The notes beneath the pieces were generated by a model. That model did no database searches, was not told where the DNA came from, and saw nothing but the letters and a program-made list of their open reading frames with translations. The translations under genes were made by a program, and so were the position numbers. This document shows positions 9,640 through 19,996 of a DNA stretch of 64,000 nucleotides, piece after piece. The DNA comes from Agriotes lineatus (taxonomy: Eukaryota > Arthropoda > Insecta > Coleoptera > Elateridae). The stretch is taken from contig CALNHX010005861.1 in the NCBI GenBank assembly GCA_940337035.1, positions 1 to 64,000 of the forward strand, written 5' to 3'. Position 1 is the first letter of the stretch; each line of letters opens with the position of its first letter.

Positions 9640-9784
9640 CAAATCTTTCGTTGACATTTCTGTGCAATAAAATTTTTATGGCATTAGTGCCATAAATGAC
9701 AACTTTCACAACAGAAAATCGTGTAAAAAATTGTCACTTTTTACACGATCGTAGATAAAGTTCTTTAAAATTATTTATCTACGA

Positions 9785-10842
9785 CCACTACTAAAAGTAG
9801 GCCTTTCAGCGCTAGCTTGTTTCACTAAAAGTGACGTTTTATAGTTTACCGTGTTTAAAGAAATCAGCTGTTTACTTTTAGCACATGTGCTAAAAGTGAA
9901 GGGAGGTTCAAAACTACAATTTCGAACTGCAAGTGAAGTTGTAAAGCTATTCTAGTTGCTTCTTGCGTTACAGGTAAAGCGTTTTTGAAATAATTAAAGC
10001 GTTATGTAATGAATACAGTCATATGTGGAGTATCAATAATTACATTTCGTAACTGACCTTGACAGCACGGGCGTGGCCAAACAATCGCCAGCGGCGTAGG
10101 CTACTATTCATTATGATGCAGCGTCGCAGATGCGAACCTTTCTTAAATCGATATTTATGGATTAATAACGGTAAAATTAAGGTCGTAGATAAAATATTGT
10201 ATGCAACGCGTCCTAAAAGTCGTTTATGCGCGAGACATGTTATGAAACTCAGCCTTCGGCTTCGTTTCATAATTTTCATGTCTCGCGCATAAAAGTCGAC
10301 TTTTAGCACTTGTTGCATAAATAGCTATTATCTACGACTACTAAAAGTAGGCTTTTTAGCGCTAGCTTGTTCCACTAAAAGTGACGTTTTATAGTTTATC
10401 GTGGTTAAAGAAATCAGCTGTTTACTTTTAGCCCATATGCTAAAACTACAATTTCAAACTGGAAATGAAGTTGTAAAGTCTTTCTAGTTGCTTCTTGCGT
10501 TACAGGTAGTGTTTTTGAAATAATTAAAGCGTTATGTAATGAATACAGTCAGGTGTGGAGTATTAATAATTACATTTCGTAACTGACCTTGACAGTACTG
10601 GCTTCGCAAACATTCGCCCGCGCATGGGCTACTGTTTATTATGACATAAATTAGAAGAGTCGTAGATTGAAGGAAACCTTTGTTAAATCGATATTTATGG
10701 ATTAATAACGGTAAAATTAAGGTCGTAGATAAAATATTGTATGCAACGCGTGCTAAAAGTCGTTTATGCACGAGACATGAAAATTTTCATCTCTCGTGCA
10801 TAAACGTCGACTTTTAGCACTTGTTGCATAAATAGCTATTAA
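9785..10842. repeat. Two tandem ~550-bp units, each with a hairpin
   Basis: CTACTAAAAGTAGGC...GCGCTAGCTTGTT...AGTGACGTTTTATAG starts at about 9785 and again at about 10336. Each unit ends in a hairpin: in the first, TTTATGCGCGAGACATG arms around a 40-base centre (about 10210-10300), and in the second, TTTATGCACGAGACATGAAA arms with almost no loop (about 10760-10810). The second loop looks shortened. Confidence 0.7.
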
Positions 10843-10949
10843 GTACTAAAATTTTAGATTTAGTGTGACAAAAGAATACGTCATTTCACATGTAAAATGT
10901 CACTTTGCATCAAGAGCAATTAAAGAAGTATAAAAATTAGCCAAAACAA

Positions 10950-11566
10950 CAGAAAATTTTGACTTCGTTTGAATCTACTTCTGGTAACAGGGAACAAGCA
11001 AAATTTATTAATATTAATTTTGTTGAACTGCATCCTTATTTAAATTTAGATTTATTACTGCATCTTTGTTTTCCTAGATACATTGCAAATGTCATAATTG
11101 GCATTTTGAACTCTAAGACCAATAAGAAATCGTATCTCCTAGCAATGGATATATTTCAAAACACCAACCATTCTTCTGTTGCCAAACTATTTAACGACTC
11201 TATGTCTGTTTTATGTTATACAGTACAACAAAGTTCTTCTTTTCATTAGCGATGCAGCACCTTACAGACATTTAAAGAAATAGCCGCGCAAATACCTCTG
11301 CCACCAGAACCAATCATAACAAGATGGGGCACTTGACTCAGTGCAGTAGAATATTATGCAAATACTTTTGCTATAGTAAAGAATGTTATACTTAAGTTTA
11401 ACGCAGATGACGCGCTATGTATACAAAATGCACAATCTGCAATTAATACTAAGGTCATACGGGAGGACTTACTCTTCATTTTATCGAATTACGTTTGTGT
11501 GGGGGAGGCAATCAATCAATTAGAAAAACAGAATATTTCCATTCAAGAGGGTCTAGAAATCATGTG
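10950..11566 (+). pseudogene. hAT-like (CGBP1-like) transposase, middle and C-terminal relic
   Basis: The first frame (to 11249) contains RYIANVIIGILNSKTNKKSY and LLAMDIFQNTNHSSVAKLFN, the conserved core of a large insect hAT-like family. After a stop and a loss of about 50-60 residues the frame resumes near 11268 with EIAAQIPLPPEPIITRWGT. It then has a stop where the family has tryptophan, and continues to EKQNISIQEGLEIM. Several in-frame stops and the internal deletion rule out function. With 9096-9210 it forms one gene relic split by the 9211-10842 insertion. Confidence 0.75.
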
Positions 11567-12157
11567 GTTTATTTGCCTTGACCCTACGGGCCTCGGCAAC
11601 TAAATCCACATTCGTGATAAAAAGTTAAACTTCAGTGCCTTGGTATACAAATTACTATTTCCAATGTAATCTAAATTCAACAATTTATTTTTAACAAATG
11701 TAATCCAGGAAGGCAGGAAGTTAGGCTATTTTATGTGGCAGTTCGATTAACATCATGTATTTGTTTAATGTTAATTATAAAGTAAGAAAACATAACGAAG
11801 TTATATTTTACGACTACATCGACACTTATATGCGCTTGACCACATTTTTATCTCATAAATTTATGAGGTACAAAAATGAAATGATAAGTTGAGACTGTCA
11901 AGCGGAACTTACGTAATATCCCTGATTCGTTAAATTCATTTTAAAAAAATAGTATCAAATTGACTATAATTGAATAATGTGTTGCATAACTTTGTCCGCG
12001 GCACTAAAAAATAAAGTACAATCACTTTAGAGTTAAATTACTGCTGAAATCGCACTAGTGCAAAATTATCACCATGGAAACTAAGATAAATAATCTAACG
12101 CTATTGGTTGTGTGAGCGTGTAGGGCAATATAGTAAGTAATTAATTTGCAATCTTAA
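11567..12157. other. Unassigned AT-rich stretch
   Basis: No supported gene or delimited repeat. Confidence 0.5.
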
Positions 12158-12378
12158 CACAAATTCGTTAAAACCCCTCACCACACAAATATTTAACAAC
12201 TGCTAAATACGTATTTCGACAGCCAAGCTGTCATCATCGGTAGCTACGAAAAACTTACACAGCAAACTGGCAACGAAATGTTCGTGACCAAATCACAATT
12301 GGAAGTGGCTTGGCTGTCGAAATATGTATTTAGCAGTTGTTAAATATTTGTGTAGTGAGGGGTTTTAACGAATTTGTG
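12158..12378. mobile_element. Palindromic MITE-like element (221 bp)
   Basis: Near-perfect ~75-bp inverted arms beginning CACAAATTCGTTAAAACCCC and running through ATTTAACAACTGCTAAATAC to GACAGCCAAGC, with the complement ending at 12378. The loop is about 65 bp. No target duplication could be separated from the palindrome. Confidence 0.8.
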
Positions 12379-13163
12379 ATATTTTCAAACCACAGGCTCC
12401 AGCAGTGTTTTATTTAGCTAAAGTTTACAATTAATTACTTAGTTCATAAACAACATGGGTCACAATACATCATGTTATGAATATGAAGAGAACAACATTA
12501 GAAAATACAAGATTAACATGGCGGTTAATGCGTATTTCTGATTCGATTTTAAGTTAAGTATTTTATGACTGTTAACAATTTTTTGTATTCAAGAGATAAT
12601 TATTTATATGCTTACCTAAATCCTGTGATGTAAATCTGCAGGAGTAGACAAGTCACCTCGTCGCTACTGTGTCAGATGCTACACTTGAAATTTTGCTGTG
12701 GTTCTGAAGATAGTATTCACATTACAAATGCTGTTGTTTACTGAAATATACACGTTTAAAAATATTGCTAATGGTACATTATTATACATATCAAACGCAG
12801 TTTGAAAATTGTACTAGAGCTAACAGATGTATATTGCGTACCCGATTAATCAGTTTGTAACACACAAATCATCAGACTGATAAACGTGCACTTGAGCACA
12901 TTTTAGATTATATTGCAGATATACCTCAGGTACCTACTGAAATTCTTTAGTCAATTTTCTGTACTGATATAACCGACAGTTTAATTTTTGCAAATTCGTA
13001 ATATCAACAACTGGATTAAAACACTAATGATAATAAGTATAAGTACCAGCATCTAACATCTAAATGGTCGAAATGCAAACGAATGGTTTATTTATGATGG
13101 GAACATCGCCATATTAATAAATAATTTCCAGTGAACTCGACGTTAGAGTTCACTGATAATTCC
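12379..13163. other. Unassigned AT-rich stretch
   Basis: No supported gene or delimited element. Ends at the ATAATTCC target copy 13156-13163. Confidence 0.5.
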
Positions 13164-13452
13164 CATATATATAATACACATATATTGCTAGTAGGGCCTC
13201 GGAACGCTAGAAAACATTACGGCGCCGACATAGTCTCACTTAGAGTATAACGCGTCTCGTGCGCATGCGTGGGAATTCGAACTCCGCCTGTAGAAGCGAA
13301 TTTTAAACTTGACCACTTCCCCATTGGGCGGACGACGCCGCCGCGCTTGCGCACAGCTCACCGTATACATTAAGGAGTTGGTTGTGTGTCTCACTTCATC
13401 GGCCAGTTTCCCACTCATAGCCGCTAGCAATATAGTAAGTATTAGATATATG
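13164..13452. mobile_element. 290-bp MITE family, copy a
   Basis: Ends CATATATATAATAC and, inverted, CATATATCTAATAC, both running inward to ATATTGCTAG. Flanked by an exact 8-bp duplication ATAATTCC (13156-13163, 13453-13460). The core is GC-rich and CpG-rich, unlike the surroundings. It contains GAATTCGAACTCCGCC, whose complement resembles a Pol III B box, and CCACTTCCCCA, whose complement resembles an A box. Copies b and c share all of this. Confidence 0.9.
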
Positions 13453-13460
13453 ATAATTCC

Positions 13461-13896
13461 ATACCTTATTGCTCTACTCCAGTGCAAAAGACCTACTTTC
13501 TAAATTAAAAAAAAATTAAGCAGGGATATCCTTAAAGTATCTTTTTAAATAAATTGCTACATAATTTAAACTAATTAATTGATTATTACATTTGTATTGA
13601 CATCGATAAATATTCTTAATGGTGTTTCAAGATTGCTGAACGTGTTTATAAGTTAAAAAGTACTTAACATTTTACGTTAGGTATGTAAATAAAATTCAAA
13701 AAGACGTAAACAAAAAGATTTTCAATATACTTAAAGGTCTCCATTGATTGATATGAAAAATACAATACGTAGAGCGCTGCACTAACACTGATTATTTGTA
13801 TATTCAAGCAGAAGTTCTCCTCTAAAGAAGCACATATTTTGCAACTGTAAATGTACGATGTAATTTATAAGCATATGAATATATTATAAAAGCAAA
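13461..13896. other. Unassigned AT-rich stretch
   Basis: No supported gene or element. Confidence 0.5.
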
Positions 13897-14938
13897 AATC
13901 TAGTGTGTTGCACGCACACAATTTTCTTTTACAGTGATCTTATAATTAGTAAAAAAATGTATTTGTTCCTCACTTGTAAACATCAATTTATCAAGTCACT
14001 GTTTTATTCACCTTGAAAATGTTTCATAACTGGCTAGCCAGTAAATTTTTTACTGGCTAGCCAGTTATATTTTACAAGCGTGCTCATAGATAAATGATAG
14101 CGTGCAAAGTCAGAGTTGTCTTCCTTAGTATGTGTCACATTGATGAATTTAGTTGCTTGTCAGTTTGATATTTTGAATAAACGGTAAATTTCTAGTTATT
14201 TACAAGTGAGGAACAAATATAATATTCAACAATACACGCCAGGTAACCATTTTTACTGGCTCAAGGATATGACAGGCTCGCCAGTCATCCCAATCCTATC
14301 GCCAGTAAAACCTGTTTTACCTGGCTTGTAATGTTAAATACTATTATTTTGGATTTTTAAGTATTTGTCAAAAATTTTAAAAAATTACAAATTCTACAGA
14401 AACGGTATGAAATACAGCGTTAGTTCAAGAGACAAATTTTCTCTAAAACTTCAAGCTAAATTCAAAAATGTAATAATATACCGAGTGTTCTATTTAAAAT
14501 AGGAGTTAATAAAAAAAACAGGAAAAGAAACAGAAGCAACCCATTTTAGAGGTAATCAACTAGAAAATAACCTATCTCACATCAATACACATTAAAAATG
14601 TAAAGTTTGAAAAAAAAACGTTTTTGAAAAAATCGAAAGAAAATGAAAAATTACAAGAGTAAACACCACACTTCCGGTTATGCGATTTTCTTCAAAAGCT
14701 TGTTGTCGCATCTAGATAGTACACAAAACTTATATATCAAGTTTCAACACCATACATCTTTTCGTTTTTGAGGTATTCTGTTCACAGACACACAGACAGA
14801 CAGACCAATGAACAAAAACATGTTTTTTTGGTCCAGGGGACTCTAAAAAGTAAAGATCTGTTGAAAACGCAATTTCGAATTTTTGGGGTGAATCCAATAC
14901 TTCCTTTATCGTAAAAGGAAGTAAAAAGTGCATCACAT
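13897..14938. mobile_element. GTAAAAGGAAGT-type repeat, copy X (interrupted)
   Basis: Begins CTAGTGTGTTGCACGCACAC...TTTTACAGTGATCTTATAATTAG and ends TTATCGTAAAAGGAAGTAAA. Contains the internal landmarks CAATACACATTAAAAATGT, ACTTCCGGTTATGCGAT, and a CACAGACAGACAG tract. Copies Y (27819-28291) and Z (43989-44578) are 470-590 bp long. This copy is longer because about 390 bp are inserted at 13955-14345. Superfamily unknown. Confidence 0.75.
13955..14345. mobile_element. Insertion with CTGGC palindromes in repeat X
   Basis: Inverted copies of TTTGTTCCTCACTTGTAAA lie at 13962-13980 and 14199-14218. A very regular palindrome at 14027-14069 has 20-bp arms ATAACTGGCTAGCCAGTAAA, each itself containing CTGGCTAGCCAG. 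More ACTGGC/GCCAGT words recur to 14330, with an inverted GCCAGGTAA pair at about 14240 and 14320. Absence from copies Y and Z shows this segment is an insertion. Exact borders are uncertain. Confidence 0.6.
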
Positions 14939-14941
14939 ATA

Positions 14942-15051
14942 CAGGCTGATTTTTTATCACGTTACAATTTGTAGGCAACCCATTATGCATAATGGATGCT
15001 TCTGCATAGTGGGTTGCCTACAAGTTGTTACCTGATAATAAAATCAGCCTG
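14942..15051. mobile_element. 110-bp hairpin MITE, TA target (Tc1/mariner-like)
   Basis: TA at 14940-14941 and 15052-15053 flank arms beginning CAGGCTGATTTTTTATCA. They contain GTAGGCAACCCATTATGCA and a near-complementary right arm. The loop is about 12 bp. No coding capacity. Confidence 0.8.
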
Positions 15052-16123
15052 TAAATATCAGTGTTGCCGTTCTAGTACAATTGTACTAGTTCTAGTACAA
15101 TTTTAGTTAAAACGATTGCTAGTACCTACTCCTTTCATAAAATTAGACAATATCTAGTACAATTTTTGTTGATATACTAATCATTATTCTTCCGCCGGTT
15201 CTGCACACTTAATTACATTTAATTTTCATTCTGTTTGACATTTCATGTCACATTTGCAAATATAAGAATTTTTGTCGGTACTTCCCCTGACATAATCAGT
15301 GTACTTGGCGTGCAAGTTCATATATAATATAAGACTAGATATACAGAATTCGCGAAATCTGAAAATTACATCGTAGCTTCTCTGTTTTTTCACGATTTTG
15401 CGTTAAACTAACGATCTGTAACTTACGTATAAGATATTTTATATTCCATTATTAATACGGTTTGGGGTTATGTTTAGGCGGATATGTGTATTAAATAACT
15501 TTTAATAAATAAAAGGTTTATTACAACATTATAAATAATTATAACCTCTAATATTTTATTGTTATTCTAACTTGTACTCAGCGTACAATTTGTGCGTTGG
15601 TAAAACTACTCATGAGCTTTTCATCATCTGTGATCGGTGAAGTGTATAACGCTATAAAGACCGTTCAACAAAATCAATGTTTGTAGAAGCAATTTTACTA
15701 GAAAACTCTCCTACAAGCAGGACCGTAACTAGACAAACTTTTATTGTAGACAAGCCAACATTTTTGCGCCCCTCAGTAGACTAACGATAGAGGTGACAAA
15801 AATACTAAAGTTACTGTATGACTTCTACTTTTTTTCCGGATATATGATGTAATGTATTCAAAACACACAGGTAGGTATTCAAAAATAAATCCAACGTTTT
15901 TAATTCAAAGGCTTTAAAAATAAACAATTAAATGTTAACATAACAAAATACAACACAAATAGAATAGGAATAGAACACAAGATTATAAAATACAATTCTA
16001 ATAAAAAAATCTGTAAACGGCTTTACTGAAAACTTCCCTTCAAGTGGACGTTGTGAATAATAATACTGAAACAATAAACTACTCGCTAATGCGAATTATA
16101 ATAATTTTCAAATAAAAAACATT

Positions 16124-16198
16124 ACCGGTAGTAGGATTCGAACTACAGTGCATGCGAATGCTATTTCGTTTCTTTCCCTCTTATCCACTGGCCACACT
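16124..16198 (-). ncRNA. tRNA-derived SINE fragment or tRNA pseudogene
   Basis: On the minus strand a 75-base stretch has TGGCCAGTGG (16185-16194), a perfect Pol III A-box match. It also has GTAGTTCGAATCCTAC (16131-16146), a B box with a GTAG/CTAC stem. The spacing fits a tRNA. The acceptor stem does not pair, so it is not a working tRNA gene. Confidence 0.5.
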
Positions 16199-16464
16199 TA
16201 CTCTTGCTCTTTTTTGACTTTTTTTACATTTACCTTGTAACTGTTGGGTCCCATTTTCATCAAGTGTAAAGCCTGATTATCTATTTCTAATGTAAAGCAA
16301 AAATAAATAAAAATGTATTTTTTTAAGCTGCTCGCCCTATGTTGGGTCCACAATATGCCCTTTTTCGCAAGGGTAAAAACCTAAGTTATGTGCAGAATAT
16401 TACTCTCATATAAGTAATAGTTCCAGAGTTAAAACAAAAATTGAAATAATTTTATTTTGTAAAG

Positions 16465-16720
16465 TGCTCACCCTGTATATATTTTACCGAAATATTCTCG
16501 GTTTCGTGCCAGGAAGGCATATAATCTGCATGCAAAATATCATTTTCCTCCAACAATTAAGTTTTTGAGTTATACCGCTAATAGGCAGAGAGGCGGAATT
16601 GAGAAAACTTGTTTTTCGTCATCTAGGGACCCTGAAACGTGAAGATCTGAAAAACCTTGGAAACTGATTTTTTCGCGATTACAATACTTCCTTCGTCATT
16701 TGAAAGTACATATTATTATG
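16465..16720. repeat. Fragment related to the GTAAAAGGAAGT repeat
   Basis: CACCCTGTATA at 16469 is followed by sequence ending GATTACAATACTTCCTTCGTC, which parallels the CCAATACTTCCTTTATCG end of copies X-Z, including the AGGGACCCTGAAACGTGAAG block. Diverged. Confidence 0.5.
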
Positions 16721-17812
16721 TAGTCAGTAGAACATTTTATAAATCCCGATATATAAACGTGTGGTGTACCTGCGTCTCTGCGTCACCATTTCAACGGCAG
16801 CGATCGGGCTCATTTCGCCCAAAATCGGAACGCCACTGCGTCATTTATAACACAACGATAAGCATAAATGTATATATCAGTGAACACGAGTTGGAATCTC
16901 TCTGGCTGCAATGTTTTTTTTGAGATTTCCAAATTCATATAATTGGCATTGCTAAGTGTTTCAATATTATTAGCAGCATTAAGCTATTTTTTTACTTATT
17001 TGTCTAGATAATTTTGAAGACTCTTCAACGATAATTCGATCTAGCAAAAGTTTTTCCTTGCAGCATGCTTTCTGTATTAAAGACGTTGAACACATTTTCT
17101 TTGGTAACTTTTTATCTACAAGTCAATTTTAAAAATGCAAAAATTATTTTAATTGGAATAAGGCCACCTATGTGGTGTGCTCAAAAGCTAGTAAAGACAT
17201 GTCAATATGTTATAATAATACGATATTAACAAATAATGTCATATTATTATGCGTAGTAACATATGAACGTAGAATAAGGTTCTCTACTCGCAGCCACACT
17301 GCCACACCGTTTTGTATTAATCAATATAATATTTAAAACGTGAAAATTTTTCTGTCGGCACCTAGTATGAGCCTTGCATCATGCCAATTCGATCATCCTT
17401 TTTTTAAATAAAACCTGCCATCGTATAACGTCGCAGAAGTGTCTTAAATTGGACAAATTCTAGCGGCAAGTGATTATAGCGAAAAATGCTATATTCGTGG
17501 AACAAGTAAACTCTCGAAATTGGTCTGTGGTGTTCTGCTGATTGTTGCAATGAGCCACTGTACCCGCGATGAGCCCAGAGCAGTGAATGTAATTTATATG
17601 TAATGTGCAGTCAACCCGTTCCAACAGTTGTTTAAAATTTAAGTTAGTTTGTCGCCACTGCTGTATTACAGTCAGTTTTAACAATGCAAAACATTTTATA
17701 GTTAGAATAAGGCCACCCATGCAGTCGGCTAAAAAGCTAATAATTCTAATGCTTTGATTGATATATGTGGGAATAGTAAAACAAACGCCGTTGCAATCTG
17801 GTAGACATATAA

Positions 17813-18544
17813 AGGCACGTATCCATTTGTTGCGTATCCATGTAACGTATCACCGTAGCGTATCAAGATACGATACGTGCAACGTACATCGTACTGAATT
17901 TTTTCTTTGTATCATCGTTGCGTTTATGTTAAAAACGGAGGATACGATATTACGATACGGAGTAGTGGTCAGTACTGTTCATGCAGCGACCCAATGACGT
18001 CTTTGCAAATAACAGCTGCCTCGTATATTTGTATTCATTCTTTATAAAAAGAAAGAAAAAGAAATATTCCATCTTCTTGCATAAGTTTACGGACTGTTCC
18101 ATTTCTTTTGAAATATCCGCCCACGCATCCTATTTTCGTAACTTGTTATAACGATCTGCGTGTTTTGGGTTCCAAATGAGGTCCTTTTTACGGTAAATAT
18201 CTATAAACCGTAAGGTTTCCTCGTTACTCCAGTCCATTTGTGCAAAAATATGGCCGTAATAAACGAACAACTAGCTGTCACTATAAATTTGATTACCAGC
18301 TTGATGCAAGTCTGCGACAGGAATGAACATGCAACGGGATGATAACAACATGCCGTCTACACTGATTTCACTCCGTGACGTTGCATTTATTTGATGTCAC
18401 GGCTAAAAACCGCCAAATGGCCGATCGGGTCCGTTGCGTTTATTTGTATCACATTTTGATACGCAACGATGCAACGTTTTCCCGTCTCCACTGATACGCA
18501 ACGATGATACGATACGTGGATACGCAACAAATGGATCCGCACCT
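17813..18544. mobile_element. PIF/Harbinger element (732 bp), nonautonomous
   Basis: Ends AGGCACGTATCCATTTGTTG and, inverted, AGGTGCGGATCCATTTGTTG, flanked by TAA (17810-17812, 18545-18547), as expected for PIF/Harbinger. Both sides contain repeated GATACG and GCAACG words. The interior encodes a MADF-domain relic on the minus strand. Confidence 0.85.
18050..18237 (-). pseudogene. MADF (Myb/SANT-like) protein relic of PIF/Harbinger
   Basis: From an ATG at 18235-18237 the minus strand reads WSNEETLRFIDIYRKKDLIW, then ADRYNKLRK, a stop, and DAWADISKEM. This is the MADF pattern (FIxxYRxxxxLW ... AWxxIxxxM). PIF/Harbinger transposons encode such a DNA-binding partner beside the transposase. One in-frame stop and the short remaining length make it a relic. 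The transposase gene is missing. Confidence 0.7.
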
Positions 18545-19181
18545 TAACATTCCCTCTGCAAACTCCACAAGGCAATGTAATGTATCGCTCAGACTGGGTG
18601 CAATTCGCATTATTTAGGCTAAAATCGTTACTATTACAAATGAATTTATTTGTTATTTTTTATTAATAAGCGAGGATACGGAAGTTCTGACCTTCCGCCT
18701 TTCAGGCCAAGCTCCTTCATGGGGTGTTAGTGCCTCACCATTATTATATATGAGAGGAATTTTCTTTTCAGTGCCATTGTGGCTCCCCTTGCCGCATGCG
18801 CATGTAGGCGGGGGCCTACTCAGCCTATACCTAGTTATGACCCTGCTTACCAGTATAGACATGAAACTTAACTGAAGTACTCTATAAAAATAACCCTATT
18901 ATCGTTAATTTGAGTTACCATAATTAAGTACAATCTAGTACAATTATTGTGAATATTACAGTACAATTTAAATCAACACTGGTAAATATGTAGTACTAAT
19001 GAATAAATGTAATAAATATCACAGCATTTAATTTGAACTGCTTTATACGTAAGTAGATTAATATTATTGATAGAAATAAATAAAGCACTTATTTAATTTT
19101 GTAGACATTAGAGCCATTTAAAATACTTTCCTGACCAGTCTGACTTGTCCTATCCTTTCCTAGGTTATCTTGAGCTTTGGC

Positions 19182-19760
19182 TTAGACCTCCTTTATCCTG
19201 CTGTATATTTTTTCATCTTTCCTGGTAAATCTTTCATCAACTATCTGTACCAACTCTTCTTGCAATTCTTGTCTTCGTTCATTCTTCGTTGTGGTTTTAT
19301 ATTCGTCGAGCTTCTGATGCAGATTTCCTATTTCCGTCTGTAATTCTTTCTTGCTATTCACTTGCATTATGTCAAATTCCTCTTTGAGCCTCACAATTAA
19401 AATTTCTTCTCCGCATCGTTATGGATTGCTTCTTGCAACCGGTTCTGTCTTTCCCCTGCATCGCTGCGAATTACTTCCTGTAATCTATCTTGTAGCCTTC
19501 TTTCTCGCTCTTTTGCCTCTCTGCGACTTGCTTCTTGCATCCTGCTTTTTCTCAATCTCAATCTGTTTTCTCTTTCTTCTGCCTCGTTTTTCATTTCCTA
19601 CACATTCTGTGCGGTCTTCTCTGCATTATTGCGAATCTGAAGTATGATCTCTAATATTTGGCTCAAATTCGCCCCTTCTTTTGAAGTTTGACCTTTTTGT
19701 TCCTCGGCCTGATCTCCCTAACGCCGGCTATAGTAATTATTTCTTCTACTTGCGCTTCTT
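19182..19760 (-). pseudogene. gypsy-type LTR retrotransposon gag relic, coiled-coil region
   Basis: The minus strand reads SQILEIILQIRNNAEKTAQN, a stop, then MKNEAEERENRLRLRK and long E/R/Q-rich heptad-like stretches. After a frame change comes FDIMQVNSKKELQTEIGNLH and a further charged helix. Such coiled coils are usual in the N-terminal half of insect gypsy Gag proteins. The order on the minus strand (primer-binding site at 19976-19996, then this frame) supports the call. It is broken by a stop and a frameshift, and no pol region is seen downstream. Confidence 0.6.
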
Positions 19761-19975
19761 ATTCCTTTCCTTCTTCGGTTATCTTATTCCTTCTCGTATT
19801 GTTATATAAATTGTATTTTATTCAGAGGGTTCCTTCTCATTTGGTAATAAATCCCCACACAAATAATCGCTTTTATACATTTTTGTACCCGACAAATATG
19901 AAATGTACACAAAGCTAGGGTGTTATTGGACTTTGTTTGTTAATTACTTGTTTAATTAATTAAGATATCGCCTTC

Positions 19976-19996
19976 GAGCCCCACGTTGTCGGCGTC
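19976..19996 (-). other. Putative LTR-retrotransposon primer-binding site
   Basis: The minus strand reads GACGCCGACAACGTGGGGCTC, next to a segment ending in CA. It resembles the TGGCGCCCAACGTGGGGC-type tRNA primer site of gypsy elements, and a parallel site lies at 55641-55661. The LTR would extend to the right from about 19997. Confidence 0.55.

Larger units (their letters stand above)
9211..10842. mobile_element. Composite TIR insertion splitting the hAT-like relic
   Basis: The left end reads AATAGTTATTTAAGATACAA and the right end, inverted, AATAGCTATTTATGCAACAA. The same terminal type recurs at 47085-47651. An inverted repeat (GTGCAAAAAGGCATTCTTTA and its complement) lies at 9229-9345. 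From 9785 the sequence is duplicated in tandem. A Crypton-like recombinase start is embedded at 9511-9639. The target duplication is unclear. Confidence 0.6.
15059..18981. mobile_element. hAT element (3.9 kb), degenerate
   Basis: Ends CAGTGTTG/CAACACTG with subterminal CTAGTACAATT words on both sides, bounded by an exact 8-bp duplication GTAAATAT (15051-15058 and 18982-18989). No hAT transposase frame is recognisable inside. The element has been a landing site for a PIF/Harbinger element (17813-18544), a tRNA-like SINE fragment (16124-16198) and a fragment of the GTAAAAGGAAGT repeat. It inserted right at the edge of the 110-bp hairpin MITE. Confidence 0.85.

Noticed and set aside
10040..10318. 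Opposed reading frames over the hairpin units at 10.0-10.8 kb
   Set aside because: They lie in inverted-repeat DNA and mirror each other on the two strands. Not protein-coding.
16124..16198. Functional tRNA gene on the minus strand
   Set aside because: A and B boxes are good, but the acceptor stem does not pair and the anticodon arm is not convincing. Kept only as a SINE-like or pseudogene fragment.
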